Assembly: GCA_900544095.1 (NCBI GenBank)
Contig: UQTV01000003.1
Span: 124,001-188,000 of the forward strand
DNA from: an uncultured Collinsella sp.
GTDB lineage: Bacteria; Actinomycetota; Coriobacteriia; Coriobacteriales; Coriobacteriaceae
Reading direction: 5' to 3'
DNA length: 64,000 nucleotides
Part shown: positions 1 through 8,903 of the stretch, one piece after another
How the letters are laid out: each line of letters begins with the position of its first letter
Position numbering within the stretch: the stretch's first letter is position 1
Notes under the pieces: generated by a model
Database searches by the model: none
Seen by the model: only the letters and a program-made list of their open reading frames with translations
What the model was told of the DNA's origin: nothing
Program-made: the position numbers and the translations under genes

Positions 1-408
1 GCCCTTCTGGGGACGCTCGCCGCGGAACATGGCCTCGGCGTAGTAGGCCTTAAACGGCGTGGAGCCCTGGGGCACCAGGTTGTTCTCCACGACGGCGCGC
101 ACCACACCGGCTGTGCCCTCGGGACGAAGGGCCAGGCGCTGCTTGGGCTTGAGCTTGGTATCGGTGCCCTCGGTAAAGACGCGCTCCAGGTTGGCGCCGC
201 TAAACACGCGGAACATCTCCTTGCGCACGACGTCGGTCGACTGGCCGATGCCGTGGACAAAGACGTCCACCTGCTCGATCGCGGGCGTCTCGATGGGTTT
301 AAAACCAAACGGCTCGAACACGCCGGCAGCGATCTGCTGCATCTTTTGCCAAGCGCGCATCTCGGCGCCGATAAGGTCGCGGGTTCCCTCCGCCTTCTGT
401 GCCTGCAT
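1..408 (-). CDS. hisS: Histidyl-tRNA synthetase, N-terminal part (cut by window edge)
   Basis: Class II aminoacyl-tRNA synthetase that charges tRNA-His in the cytoplasm. Only the first 136 residues are inside the window. The translation opens MQAQKAEGTRDLIGAEM, typical of the HisS start (xxxPRGTxDxxP position), and carries LRPEGTAGVVRAV near residues 98-110, the class II motif 2 entry that contacts ATP and the acceptor end. The ATG at 408 is preceded by AAAGGTG at good spacing. The family is usually 420-430 residues, so about two thirds lies beyond position 1. It is transcribed away from the MFS remnant, from a clear TATAAT at 451-456. Identification is from recognisable family motifs. Confidence 0.93.
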   Translation of the reverse strand, partial: MQAQKAEGTRDLIGAEMRAWQKMQQIAAGVFEPFGFKPIETPAIEQVDVFVHGIGQSTDVVRKEMFRVFSGANLERVFTEGTDTKLKPKQRLALRPEGTAGVVRAVVENNLVPQGSTPFKAYYAEAMFRGERPQKG

Positions 409-450
409 GGGCAAACACCTTTCTTTTGTATCGCGTCATAGGTAGTGGAC

Positions 451-456
451 ATTATA
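451..456 (-). promoter_or_regulatory. -10 element of the hisS promoter
   Basis: The minus strand reads TATAAT here, 43 bases upstream of the hisS ATG. No good -35 is seen at 17 bp, so the full promoter is only partly supported. Confidence 0.5.
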
Positions 457-472
457 CGGCACAAAGCAGCAA

Positions 473-534
473 CGCGGCGGCGTGTCTGACCGAACGAGGG
501 TATGGGGACTCGTTCGGCCAGACGTGCCGCCGCG
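473..534. repeat. Long perfect-to-near-perfect hairpin between hisS and the MFS remnant
   Basis: Arms 473-498 and 509-534 pair over 26 positions with one mismatch and two G-T wobbles around a 10-base spacer. There is no T-run on either side, so it is not a standard intrinsic terminator. It lies upstream of hisS and downstream of the MFS remnant (both minus strand), where it could end or stabilise the remnant's transcript. It does not share the core of the other palindrome families in the window. Confidence 0.7.
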
Positions 535-570
535 GGCGAAACGGACAGGTGGCGATGCGCTTTGGCCTAC

Positions 571-979
571 CTACTCCCCCGCCACGCTCGCGCGCAGCTT
601 GGCGGCGATGGGCTCGGACGCCAGCAGAAACACGAGCATAATCGCGGAGCACACCAAGCACACGATCCAGGTGCTCGCAAAGGAGCCCGTAGCGTCGAAC
701 AGCACACCCGAGACGATGGCGCCCACGGTGCCACCGACCATCTCGAGCGAGGTAATGGTGCCCGTAACCTTACCCAGGTCGGCCATGCCAAACTGCTTAG
801 ACGCAGCGATCGTGGGCATTGGAGATGTTGTACTGCGCAAGAGATATTCCCAAGTCGCTGACGATCAACGGCTGGAACAGGCTCATGCAGTTGACGAAAA
901 TCGTGTAGCACGTGGCCATGATCACGAAGCCAGAGGCCACCACGAGCCAGCCGGGGAAGAACTTACGCTGCTGGGACAT
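571..979 (-). pseudogene. MFS transporter remnant with large internal deletion and frameshift
   Basis: Two reading frames meet near 815-835. The upstream part (ATG at 979, RBS AAGGAGC) encodes an intact transporter start, MSQQRKFFPGWLVVASGF, and runs through the first membrane helix to ISLAQYNIS, then goes out of frame and stops. The downstream part, in another frame, encodes two last-type helices (VGGTVGAIVSGVLFDATGS and WIVCLVCSAIMLVFLLAS) and stops at 571. A complete major facilitator of this type has about 400 residues and 12 helices; here only about 135 codons remain. Roughly 250 codons are missing and the frame is lost. I infer a non-functional relic of an organic-anion-type permease; the substrate cannot be told. 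Confidence 0.82.
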
Positions 980-1019
980 ACTGCTCCTTATTTAACAAAC
1001 GAATAGCCGGCGCCGGGCG

Positions 1020-1109
1020 CCGGTAGTGCCCAAGATTGCCTTGAAAGACAAGGGCATAGGCCTTACGGCCATGCCCGCAGGCTTGAAAGGCAAGGTTGGG
1101 TGCTACCGG
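1020..1109. repeat. Dispersed ~90-100 bp imperfect palindrome, copy 1
   Basis: Outer arms CCGGTAG..CCCAA and TTGGG..CTACCGG pair, then TTGCCTT pairs with AAGGCAA, then an inner hairpin GGGCAT/ATGCCC. The unpaired GAAAGA and TTGAA segments are shared with the copies at 3701, 9136 and 59086. The right arm carries the stop codon of the M20 gene (1103-1105), so the element probably forms the 3' end of that transcript. Confidence 0.7.
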
Positions 1110-2401
1110 TGGTCGGCGATATAGCCCAAAGCGACGGCGGTATAGGCCGCGGCACCGAGCGGCAGCTCGGCATCGTTAAAGCGTGCCTTGGGATGATGCT
1201 GAGCAAAATGCTCATCCGTATCGGTTACAGCGGCGCCCACGGTAAAGTACGCACTCGGGATCTCGCTCGAGATAAGCGCAAAGTCCTCGCTCGCCATGGC
1301 GTGGAACAGCGGCAGGAAGGCGGACTTGGGCAGCACCGCGCCCACGTAGCCAAGCGACGCCTGCGTCATATCGTCATCGAGCACGAGTGGCGGAACATCC
1401 GAGAGCGTCTCGATGGTCGCCGGCGTGCGATACGTTGCCGCGACGCCATTGACGACCTCGGCGATACGGGTCTTAAGATGCGCCATGAGCTCGACGTCAA
1501 AGCCGCGCAGCGTTCCTTCGAGCACGCAGGTGTCGGGAATGACGTTTGCCGCCTGTCCGCCGGCAAACTTGCCAACGGTAAGCGCGACCTCCTTGGCCGC
1601 CGGCACTTCGCGAGCGATAAGCTCCTGAAGTGCCAGATGCACGTGCACACCCGCCGTAATGGGGTCGATGCAGATCTCGGGGCTGGAGCCATGGCCACCC
1701 TTGCCCTGCAGTGTAATGCGGAAACCGTACACGCCCGAGAGCGCCGGACTGCCGTAAAGCACCAGGCCAAGCGGCGACTGGCTATTGACATGCATGGCAA
1801 AGGCGACCTGAGGGCGCGGGTTCTGCAGCAGACCGTCGGCGATGGCGGCGCGGGCACCCTCAAAGGTTTCCTCGCCCGGCTGGAACAGCAGCTTAACCGT
1901 GGCGTTGGCATCAACAAGCTCAGTCTCGCGCGCTTTGAGCATACGAGCCGCACCAAGCAGCGCCGTCGCGTGCATATCGTGACCGCAAGCATGCATGCAG
2001 CCGTTGACAGAGGCAAAAGACTCGCCCGACTCTTCCGCGACGGGAAGGGCATCCATGTCACCGCGCAGCATGATGACCGTGCCGGCCTGATCGTCCGTGC
2101 ACGTACCGTTGCCCTGGGCCGCCACGGCCGCACCGGCACCGATGAGGCCCACAACACAGGAGCCGTCGACGAGCGTGGCAAACGGGATGTCCATCTCGGT
2201 CAGGCGCGCTTGGATATACGCAGAGGTCTGTGGGAGGCTATTACCCAGCTCGGGCATCTGGTGGAGATCGTGTCGCCACGCAGCGAGCTCGTCTGCAAAA
2301 GCCTGAGCTTCTGCAACAAGACCGTCACCGATAGCGGTCTGCGCCGCGGCGGTGGCCTTGGGCGCTGATTGCGGTTGAAGATCGGACAAAGCTGGTGCCA
2401 T
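1103..2401 (-). CDS. M20-family metallo-amidohydrolase (N-acyl amino acid / hippurate type)
   Basis: Predicted cytoplasmic zinc amidohydrolase of the M20D group that removes acyl groups from amino acids (hippurate hydrolase, N-acetyl-diaminopimelate deacetylase and IAA-amide hydrolases belong here). Over 432 residues it has the expected marks: RHDLHQMPEL at 43-52, MLRGDMDALP at 111-120, MHACGHDMH at 136-144, QPGEE at 174-178 and SEDF near the C-terminus, covering the metal ligands and the catalytic Glu. The start at 2401 is chosen because GGAGG precedes it; an upstream in-frame start at 2455 would run across a palindrome. An insertion of about 18 residues before the MLRGD motif is unusual. 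The exact substrate cannot be inferred. Confidence 0.88.
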   Translation of the reverse strand: MAPALSDLQPQSAPKATAAAQTAIGDGLVAEAQAFADELAAWRHDLHQMPELGNSLPQTSAYIQARLTEMDIPFATLVDGSCVVGLIGAGAAVAAQGNGTCTDDQAGTVIMLRGDMDALPVAEESGESFASVNGCMHACGHDMHATALLGAARMLKARETELVDANATVKLLFQPGEETFEGARAAIADGLLQNPRPQVAFAMHVNSQSPLGLVLYGSPALSGVYGFRITLQGKGGHGSSPEICIDPITAGVHVHLALQELIAREVPAAKEVALTVGKFAGGQAANVIPDTCVLEGTLRGFDVELMAHLKTRIAEVVNGVAATYRTPATIETLSDVPPLVLDDDMTQASLGYVGAVLPKSAFLPLFHAMASEDFALISSEIPSAYFTVGAAVTDTDEHFAQHHPKARFNDAELPLGAAAYTAVALGYIADHR

Positions 2402-2431
2402 AGATGCCCTCCAGTATCGTTTTTGCAGCAA

Positions 2432-2453
2432 GCACTTTGATAGCGTAAAGTGC
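2432..2453. promoter_or_regulatory. Palindrome upstream of the amidohydrolase gene (possible operator)
   Basis: GCACTTT and AAAGTGC form a perfect 7-bp inverted repeat around 8 bases, about 30 bases upstream of the M20 start codon. The position suits a transcription-factor site. The regulator is unknown. Confidence 0.45.
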
Positions 2454-2477
2454 AAGGTACTACTTTAAGGGCGAGGC

Positions 2478-2506
2478 ATAAAAAATGCCGCCCCGGGAGG
2501 GCGGCG
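2478..2506 (-). terminator. Intrinsic terminator of the EamA transporter gene
   Basis: On the minus strand, GCCGCC pairs with GGCGGC around a short C/G-rich loop and is followed by ATTTTTT, directly after the transporter stop codon. Confidence 0.85.
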
Positions 2507-2517
2507 CAACAAGTTGT

Positions 2518-3501
2518 TTACAATTGCGGGCGCGGCTTTCGACGCAAAAAATCGAAGTGAGTCTCGCTCAAGATAATCGACAGGAAGATGAGCGCGAAGC
2601 CGGCGAGCAGGCGCGAGGTGAGCGCCTCCCCCATCAGCAGCACCGAAAACAACACGCCCGAAGGGGACTCCATCGAAAGGAGCAGCGAGCCCGTCGAGGC
2701 CGGGACATGCGCCAGGCCGACGTTTTGGATGAGCAGAGCCGCGCATGTGCAGCCCACCGAGAGAAACGCCATCGCACTGATAAAGCTCGGTGTCCACACG
2801 GACAGAGGCGCTTGGGTCTCGAATAGCAGCGACGTTGCCAGGCTCAGCACGCCGTTGCCCACAAACATCCAAAACGTGATGACGTTGATGTCCATTTTGC
2901 GACCGTACTTGGCAGTCACCGCCATCTGGATGGCGAAAAAGGCCGCACCCGCCAGCGTAATGACGTCACCAATGTTGAATTCAACGCTATCGAGTGCGAC
3001 GAGGCCAATGCCCGCTAGGCACAGCAGCGCGGCACCCAAGTTGTAGCGCGTGAGCTTTTCGCCGCTCAGGAAATAGCTCGCGAACGGCACAAGGATGCAA
3101 TACGTGCCCGTCAAAAAAGCATTCTTGCCCGCCGTAGTATGTGCCAGACCGACCGTCTGCAGCGCATAGGCCGCCCACATGAGCACGCCCATACTCAGGC
3201 CAACGATCAGGTTGCGAGCGTTGAGGTGCGCGATGATGCGCTTGTGGAAGACGGCAAACATGACCAACGCTGCGGGCAGAAAACGTACATAGAGCAGCGC
3301 GAACACCGGAATGGTGCCGAGTGCGTCCTTCATAGTGGTAAAGGAGTAGCCCCAGATGACCGCCACCGAAAGGAGCAGAACCTTCCAGAACAGCGGAGAG
3401 CGTGCGCCGGCACCACGGGAGGTGCCGCCCGCACCCAGGTCCTCGCGAGCAACAGGGCTATCGGGCATGTTTTCAATTTCGTTGGCAGCGTATTGGGCCA
3501 T
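2518..3501 (-). CDS. DMT-superfamily transporter with two EamA domains
   Basis: Inner-membrane drug/metabolite transporter of 327 residues. After a polar N-terminus of about 40 residues, ten hydrophobic segments can be counted, arranged as two EamA halves: the first includes VAVIWGYSFTTMKDALG (the W-G-x-x-F signature), the second SVGCTCAALLIQNVGLA and SLLLSMESPSGVLFSVLL, where the E-P/S-P turn is typical of EamA repeats. Length is near the family norm of about 300. Family members export amino acids or other metabolites; the cargo here is unknown. It is a single-gene unit with its own terminator at 2478-2506. Confidence 0.88.
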   Translation of the reverse strand: MAQYAANEIENMPDSPVAREDLGAGGTSRGAGARSPLFWKVLLLSVAVIWGYSFTTMKDALGTIPVFALLYVRFLPAALVMFAVFHKRIIAHLNARNLIVGLSMGVLMWAAYALQTVGLAHTTAGKNAFLTGTYCILVPFASYFLSGEKLTRYNLGAALLCLAGIGLVALDSVEFNIGDVITLAGAAFFAIQMAVTAKYGRKMDINVITFWMFVGNGVLSLATSLLFETQAPLSVWTPSFISAMAFLSVGCTCAALLIQNVGLAHVPASTGSLLLSMESPSGVLFSVLLMGEALTSRLLAGFALIFLSIILSETHFDFLRRKPRPQL

Positions 3502-3571
3502 GGAACATCCTCACACTCAAACTGGGCGTGGTGTCCGCACGCGTATGGCTGCGTGCCGCCTCATGGTCAAA

Positions 3572-3607
3572 TAAAAACGGGACGCGCCGGACCCCCGGCA
3601 CGCCCCG
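3572..3607 (-). terminator. Intrinsic terminator, probably for the YhgE/Pip operon
   Basis: On the minus strand a GC-rich stem with one internal mismatch is followed by GTTTTTATTT. It lies about 230 bases past the stop of the upstream YhgE/Pip gene, with the palindrome element (3701-3800) and another hairpin (3663-3686) in between. Confidence 0.7.
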
Positions 3608-3700
3608 CTACTGTAGCAACAACCAAGCAGCCCACGCAATCCAGCCCACTAAAGCGTTTTGTTCCGCCGTTCTACCGAACGGCGGACCGGCCGACGCTGC

Positions 3701-3800
3701 GCGAGCCGCATTCACGCCAATCTGACGTTCAATTTCAAGGGCGCGACCAGAAGGTCAGCGCCCTTTCATTTCACGTCACCTTGGCGCAAATGCGGCTCGC
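3701..3800. repeat. Dispersed imperfect palindrome, copy 2, with adjacent hairpin
   Basis: GCGAGCCGCATT pairs with AATGCGGCTCGC, GCCAA with TTGGC, TGACGT with ACGTCA and AAGGGCGC with GCGCCCTT. On the minus strand the conserved internal-loop text AAGGTGACGTGAAA and ATTGAACGTCAGATTG matches the copy at 9136. A separate perfect 10-bp hairpin (TCCGCCGTTC / GAACGGCGGA, loop TACC) lies at 3663-3686. The 339-base gap between the transporter and the YhgE gene holds these structures, the terminator at 3572 and nothing else I can recognise. Confidence 0.78.
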
Positions 3801-3840
3801 TCGCTGGTATTAGCGCTGCATCGGCGTTAACGTTGCTGTA

Positions 3841-6030
3841 CTAGATAAGCTTTGTTGATTCCAGCTTTTCGATAATCCAGTCGTTGGCTTTGATGACTGG
3901 GCGGCGGAAGACCACACCCAGGGCCAGCGACGGAATCAGATAGCTCGCCAGAATGCCCAGTTCAATCCAGTACTCCATATGGTAGGCACCGGCCATGGCG
4001 GCATGCATGGCGTTGATGCCGTGAGTAAACGGCAGGAACGGGTAGATCGCCTGGAACACGGGACCGGTCATCTCGATGGGGAACGTGCCGCCCGAACCAC
4101 CGACCTGCATGACCAACAGCACGACAGCGAGCGCCTTGCCGATATCGCCAAACGAAACCGTAAGCGTATAGACGATATTGGAGAACACGAGACTCGCGAC
4201 CCAACCCGCCAGCACAAACTGCAGCGGGTTGTCGCACTGAATGCCAAAGAACAGAATGTCGCCCGCGCACACGAGCGTTGCCTGCAGCAGGGCCAGACCG
4301 CCAAAGAACAGGTAACGGCCCAGATAGATCTCGTGCAGGCGTACGGGGATGAGCTCGTTGATGAGCTCATCGTCGACCGACACCTTCATCATGGCCGCCA
4401 ATACGATCGAGCCAACCCAGAGCGACAGAATCGTGTAGAACGGTGCCATGGCCGAACCGTAATTGCGGATCGGATAGACCGGCTTGCGGTCGAGCGCGAC
4501 GGGACCGGAAAGCGACACGGCCAGACCCTCGGGATCGTTGCCGATCATCGTCTTGATCGTGGCCAGATCGTCCGACATAAGGGCACCGTCGAGCTCGTCC
4601 TTAAAGGCGCTGATCTTGTCCGACGCCTCGCCCAGCTGATCGGAAGCCTTGTTGACCAGCTTTGCAGCCTTGGAGAGGCCCTTTGCCAGCGAACCGGATG
4701 CGTCGGTCAGACCGTCTACGGCACTATCCAGATCGCCCGAGATGCTGTTCAACGAATCCAAAACGCCCGAAATGGTCTTCTTGAGCTCCTTGGCCTTAAC
4801 CGAAAACGTGGAATCGTAGTCGGACTTGGCGCCCGAGATACCAGCCTTGGCATCCGCGATTGCCTGATCGACCTCGGCACGCGACTTGTTAACTTCTGCC
4901 ATGCCGTCAGAAAGGGACTTTGCGGTTGCCGTCAGGTCCTTGGCGTTATTGCGATACTCCACCGCGATTCTGCTCAGCGATGTTGCCACAGACTTGAGGC
5001 TGTCCTGGAGCTTTTCGTCAGTCACCTGATCGGCAAAGCTGCGGAGCTGGTCAGCAGTGGCGTCGATATCGTCGGCACGCGTGTTGAGCGCCGCCGCGGC
5101 ATCGTTGAGCTGGGACACCGTAAGGTCGACATGTTGATTCGCGGCATCGAATGCCTTCGCAAGCTCGGCGGACACGTTGTCAAACGAGCCCGCGCTTCCG
5201 TCAATCGCGGCGTTGATGGCGTCGTTGGCGTCCTTCAGCGCTTCCTTGGAATCGCTCATACCGCTCTTGGCATGTTCCATGAGCTGCTTCGTCGACTCAT
5301 CAACGGTGCCCGTCTGCTTGAGCATGCCGCCCGCCGATGTCAGTGAATCGGACGTAGCGCTCAAAATGCCCGCGAGCGACGTCGCGCTCGCCTGAACGTC
5401 CTGCAGGTCCTCGACCGAATCGCCCAGCGTAGAGGAAAGATTGGCGATAAAGTTGCTCACCTGGTCGGTGCTCATATAGTCGAGCAGGCTGGACACGGTC
5501 TTAAGGCCGATGGTCGTGATGGTCTTGGTAAAGGTCTCGTTGACCTGACTCTGGACGGCGCTCGAGCCCTTTTCAGTCACGATCTGTGCGATGGCGTTGG
5601 CCTTCTGGTTCTCGTAGAACTCGATATCGGCGTGCTTCACCTCGGTCGAGAAAAGCGTCATCATGTCGGCGCTAAACGTTTTAGGGATAACGACGGCAGC
5701 GTAGTACGCGCCCGACTTAACGCCCTCAATCGCCTTATCGCGGTCGTTGAGGACGACCCAGTCGAAGTTCTCGTTGCCGCGCAGGGTGGCGGTTACGTTT
5801 TCGCCCACGTTGACCTCGACGGGAATCAAATCGCTCTCGTAACCCTCGTCGGTGTTGACCACGGCGATCTTAAGATTGCCGGTGTTGCCGTACGGATCCC
5901 AGCTGCCGGCGATATTAAACCACGCGTACAGACATGGCACGATGATCAGGCCCATCACGACAACCAAGCCGATTACGGAGCGAGACACGTTTTGGACATC
6001 GCGCTTAAACAGATGCAGGATGTTTTTCAT
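3841..6030 (-). CDS. YhgE/Pip-family membrane protein, second gene of pair
   Basis: Large membrane protein of 729 residues with the YhgE/Pip layout: one helix near residues 19-40 ending in CLYAWFNIAGSWDPYGNT (signature of the family), an external alpha/beta region, a long coiled-coil-like middle (about 180-490, rich in Asp, Ser, Ala and Lys with heptad spacing), and an ABC-2-like C-terminal block of about five helices (roughly 530-715) including GGSGGTFPIEMTGPVFQ. Family members include Lactococcus Pip, a phage receptor, and YueB, the SPP1 receptor; their normal role may be export or cell-surface assembly. The start codon directly follows the stop of the upstream paralogue (TAA-ATG), with GGAAGTGAGG as RBS, so the two are translationally coupled. 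Confidence 0.9.
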   Translation of the reverse strand: MKNILHLFKRDVQNVSRSVIGLVVVMGLIIVPCLYAWFNIAGSWDPYGNTGNLKIAVVNTDEGYESDLIPVEVNVGENVTATLRGNENFDWVVLNDRDKAIEGVKSGAYYAAVVIPKTFSADMMTLFSTEVKHADIEFYENQKANAIAQIVTEKGSSAVQSQVNETFTKTITTIGLKTVSSLLDYMSTDQVSNFIANLSSTLGDSVEDLQDVQASATSLAGILSATSDSLTSAGGMLKQTGTVDESTKQLMEHAKSGMSDSKEALKDANDAINAAIDGSAGSFDNVSAELAKAFDAANQHVDLTVSQLNDAAAALNTRADDIDATADQLRSFADQVTDEKLQDSLKSVATSLSRIAVEYRNNAKDLTATAKSLSDGMAEVNKSRAEVDQAIADAKAGISGAKSDYDSTFSVKAKELKKTISGVLDSLNSISGDLDSAVDGLTDASGSLAKGLSKAAKLVNKASDQLGEASDKISAFKDELDGALMSDDLATIKTMIGNDPEGLAVSLSGPVALDRKPVYPIRNYGSAMAPFYTILSLWVGSIVLAAMMKVSVDDELINELIPVRLHEIYLGRYLFFGGLALLQATLVCAGDILFFGIQCDNPLQFVLAGWVASLVFSNIVYTLTVSFGDIGKALAVVLLVMQVGGSGGTFPIEMTGPVFQAIYPFLPFTHGINAMHAAMAGAYHMEYWIELGILASYLIPSLALGVVFRRPVIKANDWIIEKLESTKLI

Positions 6031-8847
6031 TTATGCCTCACTTCCTTTGGAATGCTTGCCAAGCGGGGCGTTCTTTTCATTCATCACAAACGTGTCATCC
6101 CCGTTCTCGGGCACATGGACCGCATCGCAATGACCACATTGGCTGACAGTCTGAGTCTTGGGTTCAGACCCCCGCTCGCTCGCATTCAAGCCGAACATGC
6201 GACGAGCGGCCGGAATGGCGGCCGTGTGCTCGCGCATCTCGCGGCGCAGGTCCTCATCCGAAAGCGCCGAGATGCGCATCTGGGTGTTGAGGCTCGAGCG
6301 GATGTACTCGATGTTGATGAGCCAGCCGCAGATGGCAATGACCGAGATAATCCAGATGACCAGCAGAATGATCTTGCCATTGTTGTCGATATCGAGAACC
6401 GTCGACAGAACGAAGAGCAGCACCTGCACGCCGACTACAGCAGCGAAACCGCCCTTGATGTAGTACGGATAACGATGTTCAAAGGCGACCGCATGATCGA
6501 GCAGTTCGCGACGGTACGAATCGGAATCGAGCATGACACGCATGGCCGTGCGCAGCGAGTAGCGCTGGCGCGGCAGGTCATTGGACTCACAGATCATAAG
6601 GCCCGTCGTGGAAAGCTGCTTATCAAAGAGCAGGTTGAGGTTGAGCAGCAGCGGACGCAGCTGCAGACCGATAAAGAGCGCCACGATCAAGAACACGCCC
6701 AAGATGCACAGGTTGAACAGGTAGTTGAACGAGTACATGCCGCCGACGGTCTCGCGCAGCAGATTGATGCCGTAGGTGAAGGGCAGCAGCGGATGCAGCC
6801 ATTGGAAGAAGCCGGGCATCATCTCGATGGGATACATGCCCGACGAGCCGGGGATCTGCACAATGACGAGGATGACGCCAATGGCTTTACCGATATGCTT
6901 AAACGTGGTGGACAGCGCATAGATGATGTTGACGTACGTAAACGAGATAGCGATGCCGCCCAGCACGAACAGCAGCGGGTTAACGCACTGTACGCCAATG
7001 ACCAGATCACCCACCGTAACGATGATGGCCTGCAACGCGCCCAGGATCACCAGCAGCAGCCAGCGGCCAAAGTAGCCCTGACGCGCCGTAAAGCTACCGA
7101 TGCCCTCGCGGTCGACCTCGAGTTTGTAGATAGCGATGAGCACATAGCCGCCTACCCACAGCGCCAGATTGGTGTAGAAGGGCGCGATGCCCGAGCCAAA
7201 GCTCTTGACCGGATAGATTGACTTGGATGTCAGCTCAACCGGAGATGCCATGAAATCTGCCACGTCATTGACGTCGACGTCCATGAGGTCGGCTAACTCG
7301 CCCATAGACTCAGAGGTCTGCAGCGCCGCAATGTCATTGGCGGCGGTCGCGAGCTTGTCCTGAACCTTGGCAAGGGAGGCGTCGGTTTGGGACAGCGTGG
7401 TCTTTGCCTGCTTGAGCGTGGCATCGAGCTGCGCCAGCGTGCCGCGCGCGCTCGCTATCGTGGGGGTCATACCCGACACAATGCCGGTCAAATCGCCCGA
7501 AACGGCGGCAAAGGAGTCCAGCGCGCTCGAAGCCTTCGGCAGCGCGTTCTGCCCCAGATCGGTCTGCGCCCGACCGAGGTTAGCCGTACCGGTCTGAATT
7601 GCCGCGTTGAGTGCGTTGCTCGCGTTCGAGATTGCCGTAGCGTCGTTTGCCATGGCGCTCGACTGTGCAGAAAGGCCATCCTTGATGCTCTGCAGCTTCT
7701 GGTTTTGCTCGCGAAGCGAATCGATGGTCGACGCGATGAGCGCATCGGCGTTCTCCGATCCCGTCGACGTATCGTTAACGAGAATCTGCAGGCGCTCGAT
7801 GACAGCGCTGTTGTGGTCAATCGTCGCCTGAAGGGATTCGAGCGAGTTGTCGATTCGAGTGGTCGTGGACGTAACCGTACCGGTAAGCCTGCCAATCGCG
7901 GCGTTCGCAGAAGCCGATGTCTTACTCAGCACGATGCTGCCCTCCGAAAGTGCCTTGGAGAGCGAGGTGATGGACTTGCCAGCCGTGGTGCGAGCTTCGC
8001 CCAGCAGATCATTACCCTGAGCGATTGCCTGCGTTAGCGAAGGCGCCTGCCCCTGCAGGCCCGCCAGTGCAGCATCGGCCGAAGCAATCGAGTTGCTCGT
8101 CTTGTCGATGGCGGTGTTCATGTCGCCGATGGAATCGCGTACTTCGCCCAGGGTATCAGACGCCTCGGACACCGAGCCCGCCAGCGAATCCTTGGTCTGG
8201 GTTGCCTTGTCTTTAAGGTCGATGCCAGCATCTTTGGCAATGCCCGCGACGGTCTCGCCCACCGTGGAGACAAACTCCGAGTTGATCTGCTCCTCGATGG
8301 TGTTGGCACCGGTATCGGTGACCTTGGGCGCAATGGCGCTCTTTTTCTCGTTGACGTAATAGGTGAGCTTCGGCTGATGGTAATTGCCGTCGAGCATCGA
8401 GACGAGATTGTCGGAGAAGTTCTTGGGAATCACGATGGCAGCATAGTATTCGCCACTTTCGACGCCCTCTTTGGCATCTGCCGCCGAGTCGACGAAGGTC
8501 CAGCCAAGCTGGTCGTTCTCCTTGAGCTGGTCGACCACCTTATCGCCTGCGTTGAGCTCTCCCACTAGGTCGTTCTGGGTGCCCTGATCGTTGTTGGCGA
8601 TGGCGATTTTAATGCCCTGGGTATTTCCGTACGGATCCCAGTTTGCAACGATGTTGTACCAGGCATACAGCGAGGGAATGACGCACACGCCCAGGGTGAC
8701 CACCAGGGCGACGGGATTCATAAGCAGTCGCTTAATGTCGCGCTTAAATATCGCAAAGGAGACCTTTGCGTTGGATAGTTTGCTGCCGAGACTCACGCTT
8801 GGACCATCCATCCTGTCGTTGAATCGAATCGTACTATCGACAACCAT
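6031..8847 (-). CDS. YhgE/Pip-family membrane protein with C-terminal extension
   Basis: Paralogue of the next gene, about 938 residues from the ATG at 8847 (ATG at 8811 is equally possible; neither has a strong RBS). It has the family start (VCVIPSLYAWYNI, then DPYGNTQG), a long coiled-coil centre, and the ABC-2-like helices with GSSGMYPIEMMPGFFQ. Unlike its partner it continues about 190 residues past the last shared helix: a cytosolic stretch, two more helices (GFAAVVGVQVLLFVLSTVL and ILLVIWIISVIAICGWL) and a charged tail with CGHC. The extension is not recognised. Paired YhgE genes suggest a heteromeric complex. A dyad overlaps the probable promoter at 8904-8939. Confidence 0.88.
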   Translation of the reverse strand: MVVDSTIRFNDRMDGPSVSLGSKLSNAKVSFAIFKRDIKRLLMNPVALVVTLGVCVIPSLYAWYNIVANWDPYGNTQGIKIAIANNDQGTQNDLVGELNAGDKVVDQLKENDQLGWTFVDSAADAKEGVESGEYYAAIVIPKNFSDNLVSMLDGNYHQPKLTYYVNEKKSAIAPKVTDTGANTIEEQINSEFVSTVGETVAGIAKDAGIDLKDKATQTKDSLAGSVSEASDTLGEVRDSIGDMNTAIDKTSNSIASADAALAGLQGQAPSLTQAIAQGNDLLGEARTTAGKSITSLSKALSEGSIVLSKTSASANAAIGRLTGTVTSTTTRIDNSLESLQATIDHNSAVIERLQILVNDTSTGSENADALIASTIDSLREQNQKLQSIKDGLSAQSSAMANDATAISNASNALNAAIQTGTANLGRAQTDLGQNALPKASSALDSFAAVSGDLTGIVSGMTPTIASARGTLAQLDATLKQAKTTLSQTDASLAKVQDKLATAANDIAALQTSESMGELADLMDVDVNDVADFMASPVELTSKSIYPVKSFGSGIAPFYTNLALWVGGYVLIAIYKLEVDREGIGSFTARQGYFGRWLLLVILGALQAIIVTVGDLVIGVQCVNPLLFVLGGIAISFTYVNIIYALSTTFKHIGKAIGVILVIVQIPGSSGMYPIEMMPGFFQWLHPLLPFTYGINLLRETVGGMYSFNYLFNLCILGVFLIVALFIGLQLRPLLLNLNLLFDKQLSTTGLMICESNDLPRQRYSLRTAMRVMLDSDSYRRELLDHAVAFEHRYPYYIKGGFAAVVGVQVLLFVLSTVLDIDNNGKIILLVIWIISVIAICGWLINIEYIRSSLNTQMRISALSDEDLRREMREHTAAIPAARRMFGLNASERGSEPKTQTVSQCGHCDAVHVPENGDDTFVMNEKNAPLGKHSKGSEA

Positions 8848-8903
8848 TGTACGTAGACGCTTTAGTGCCTCGCGGCACAATGGTGCTGAGTTTTGCAGGT
8901 AGC

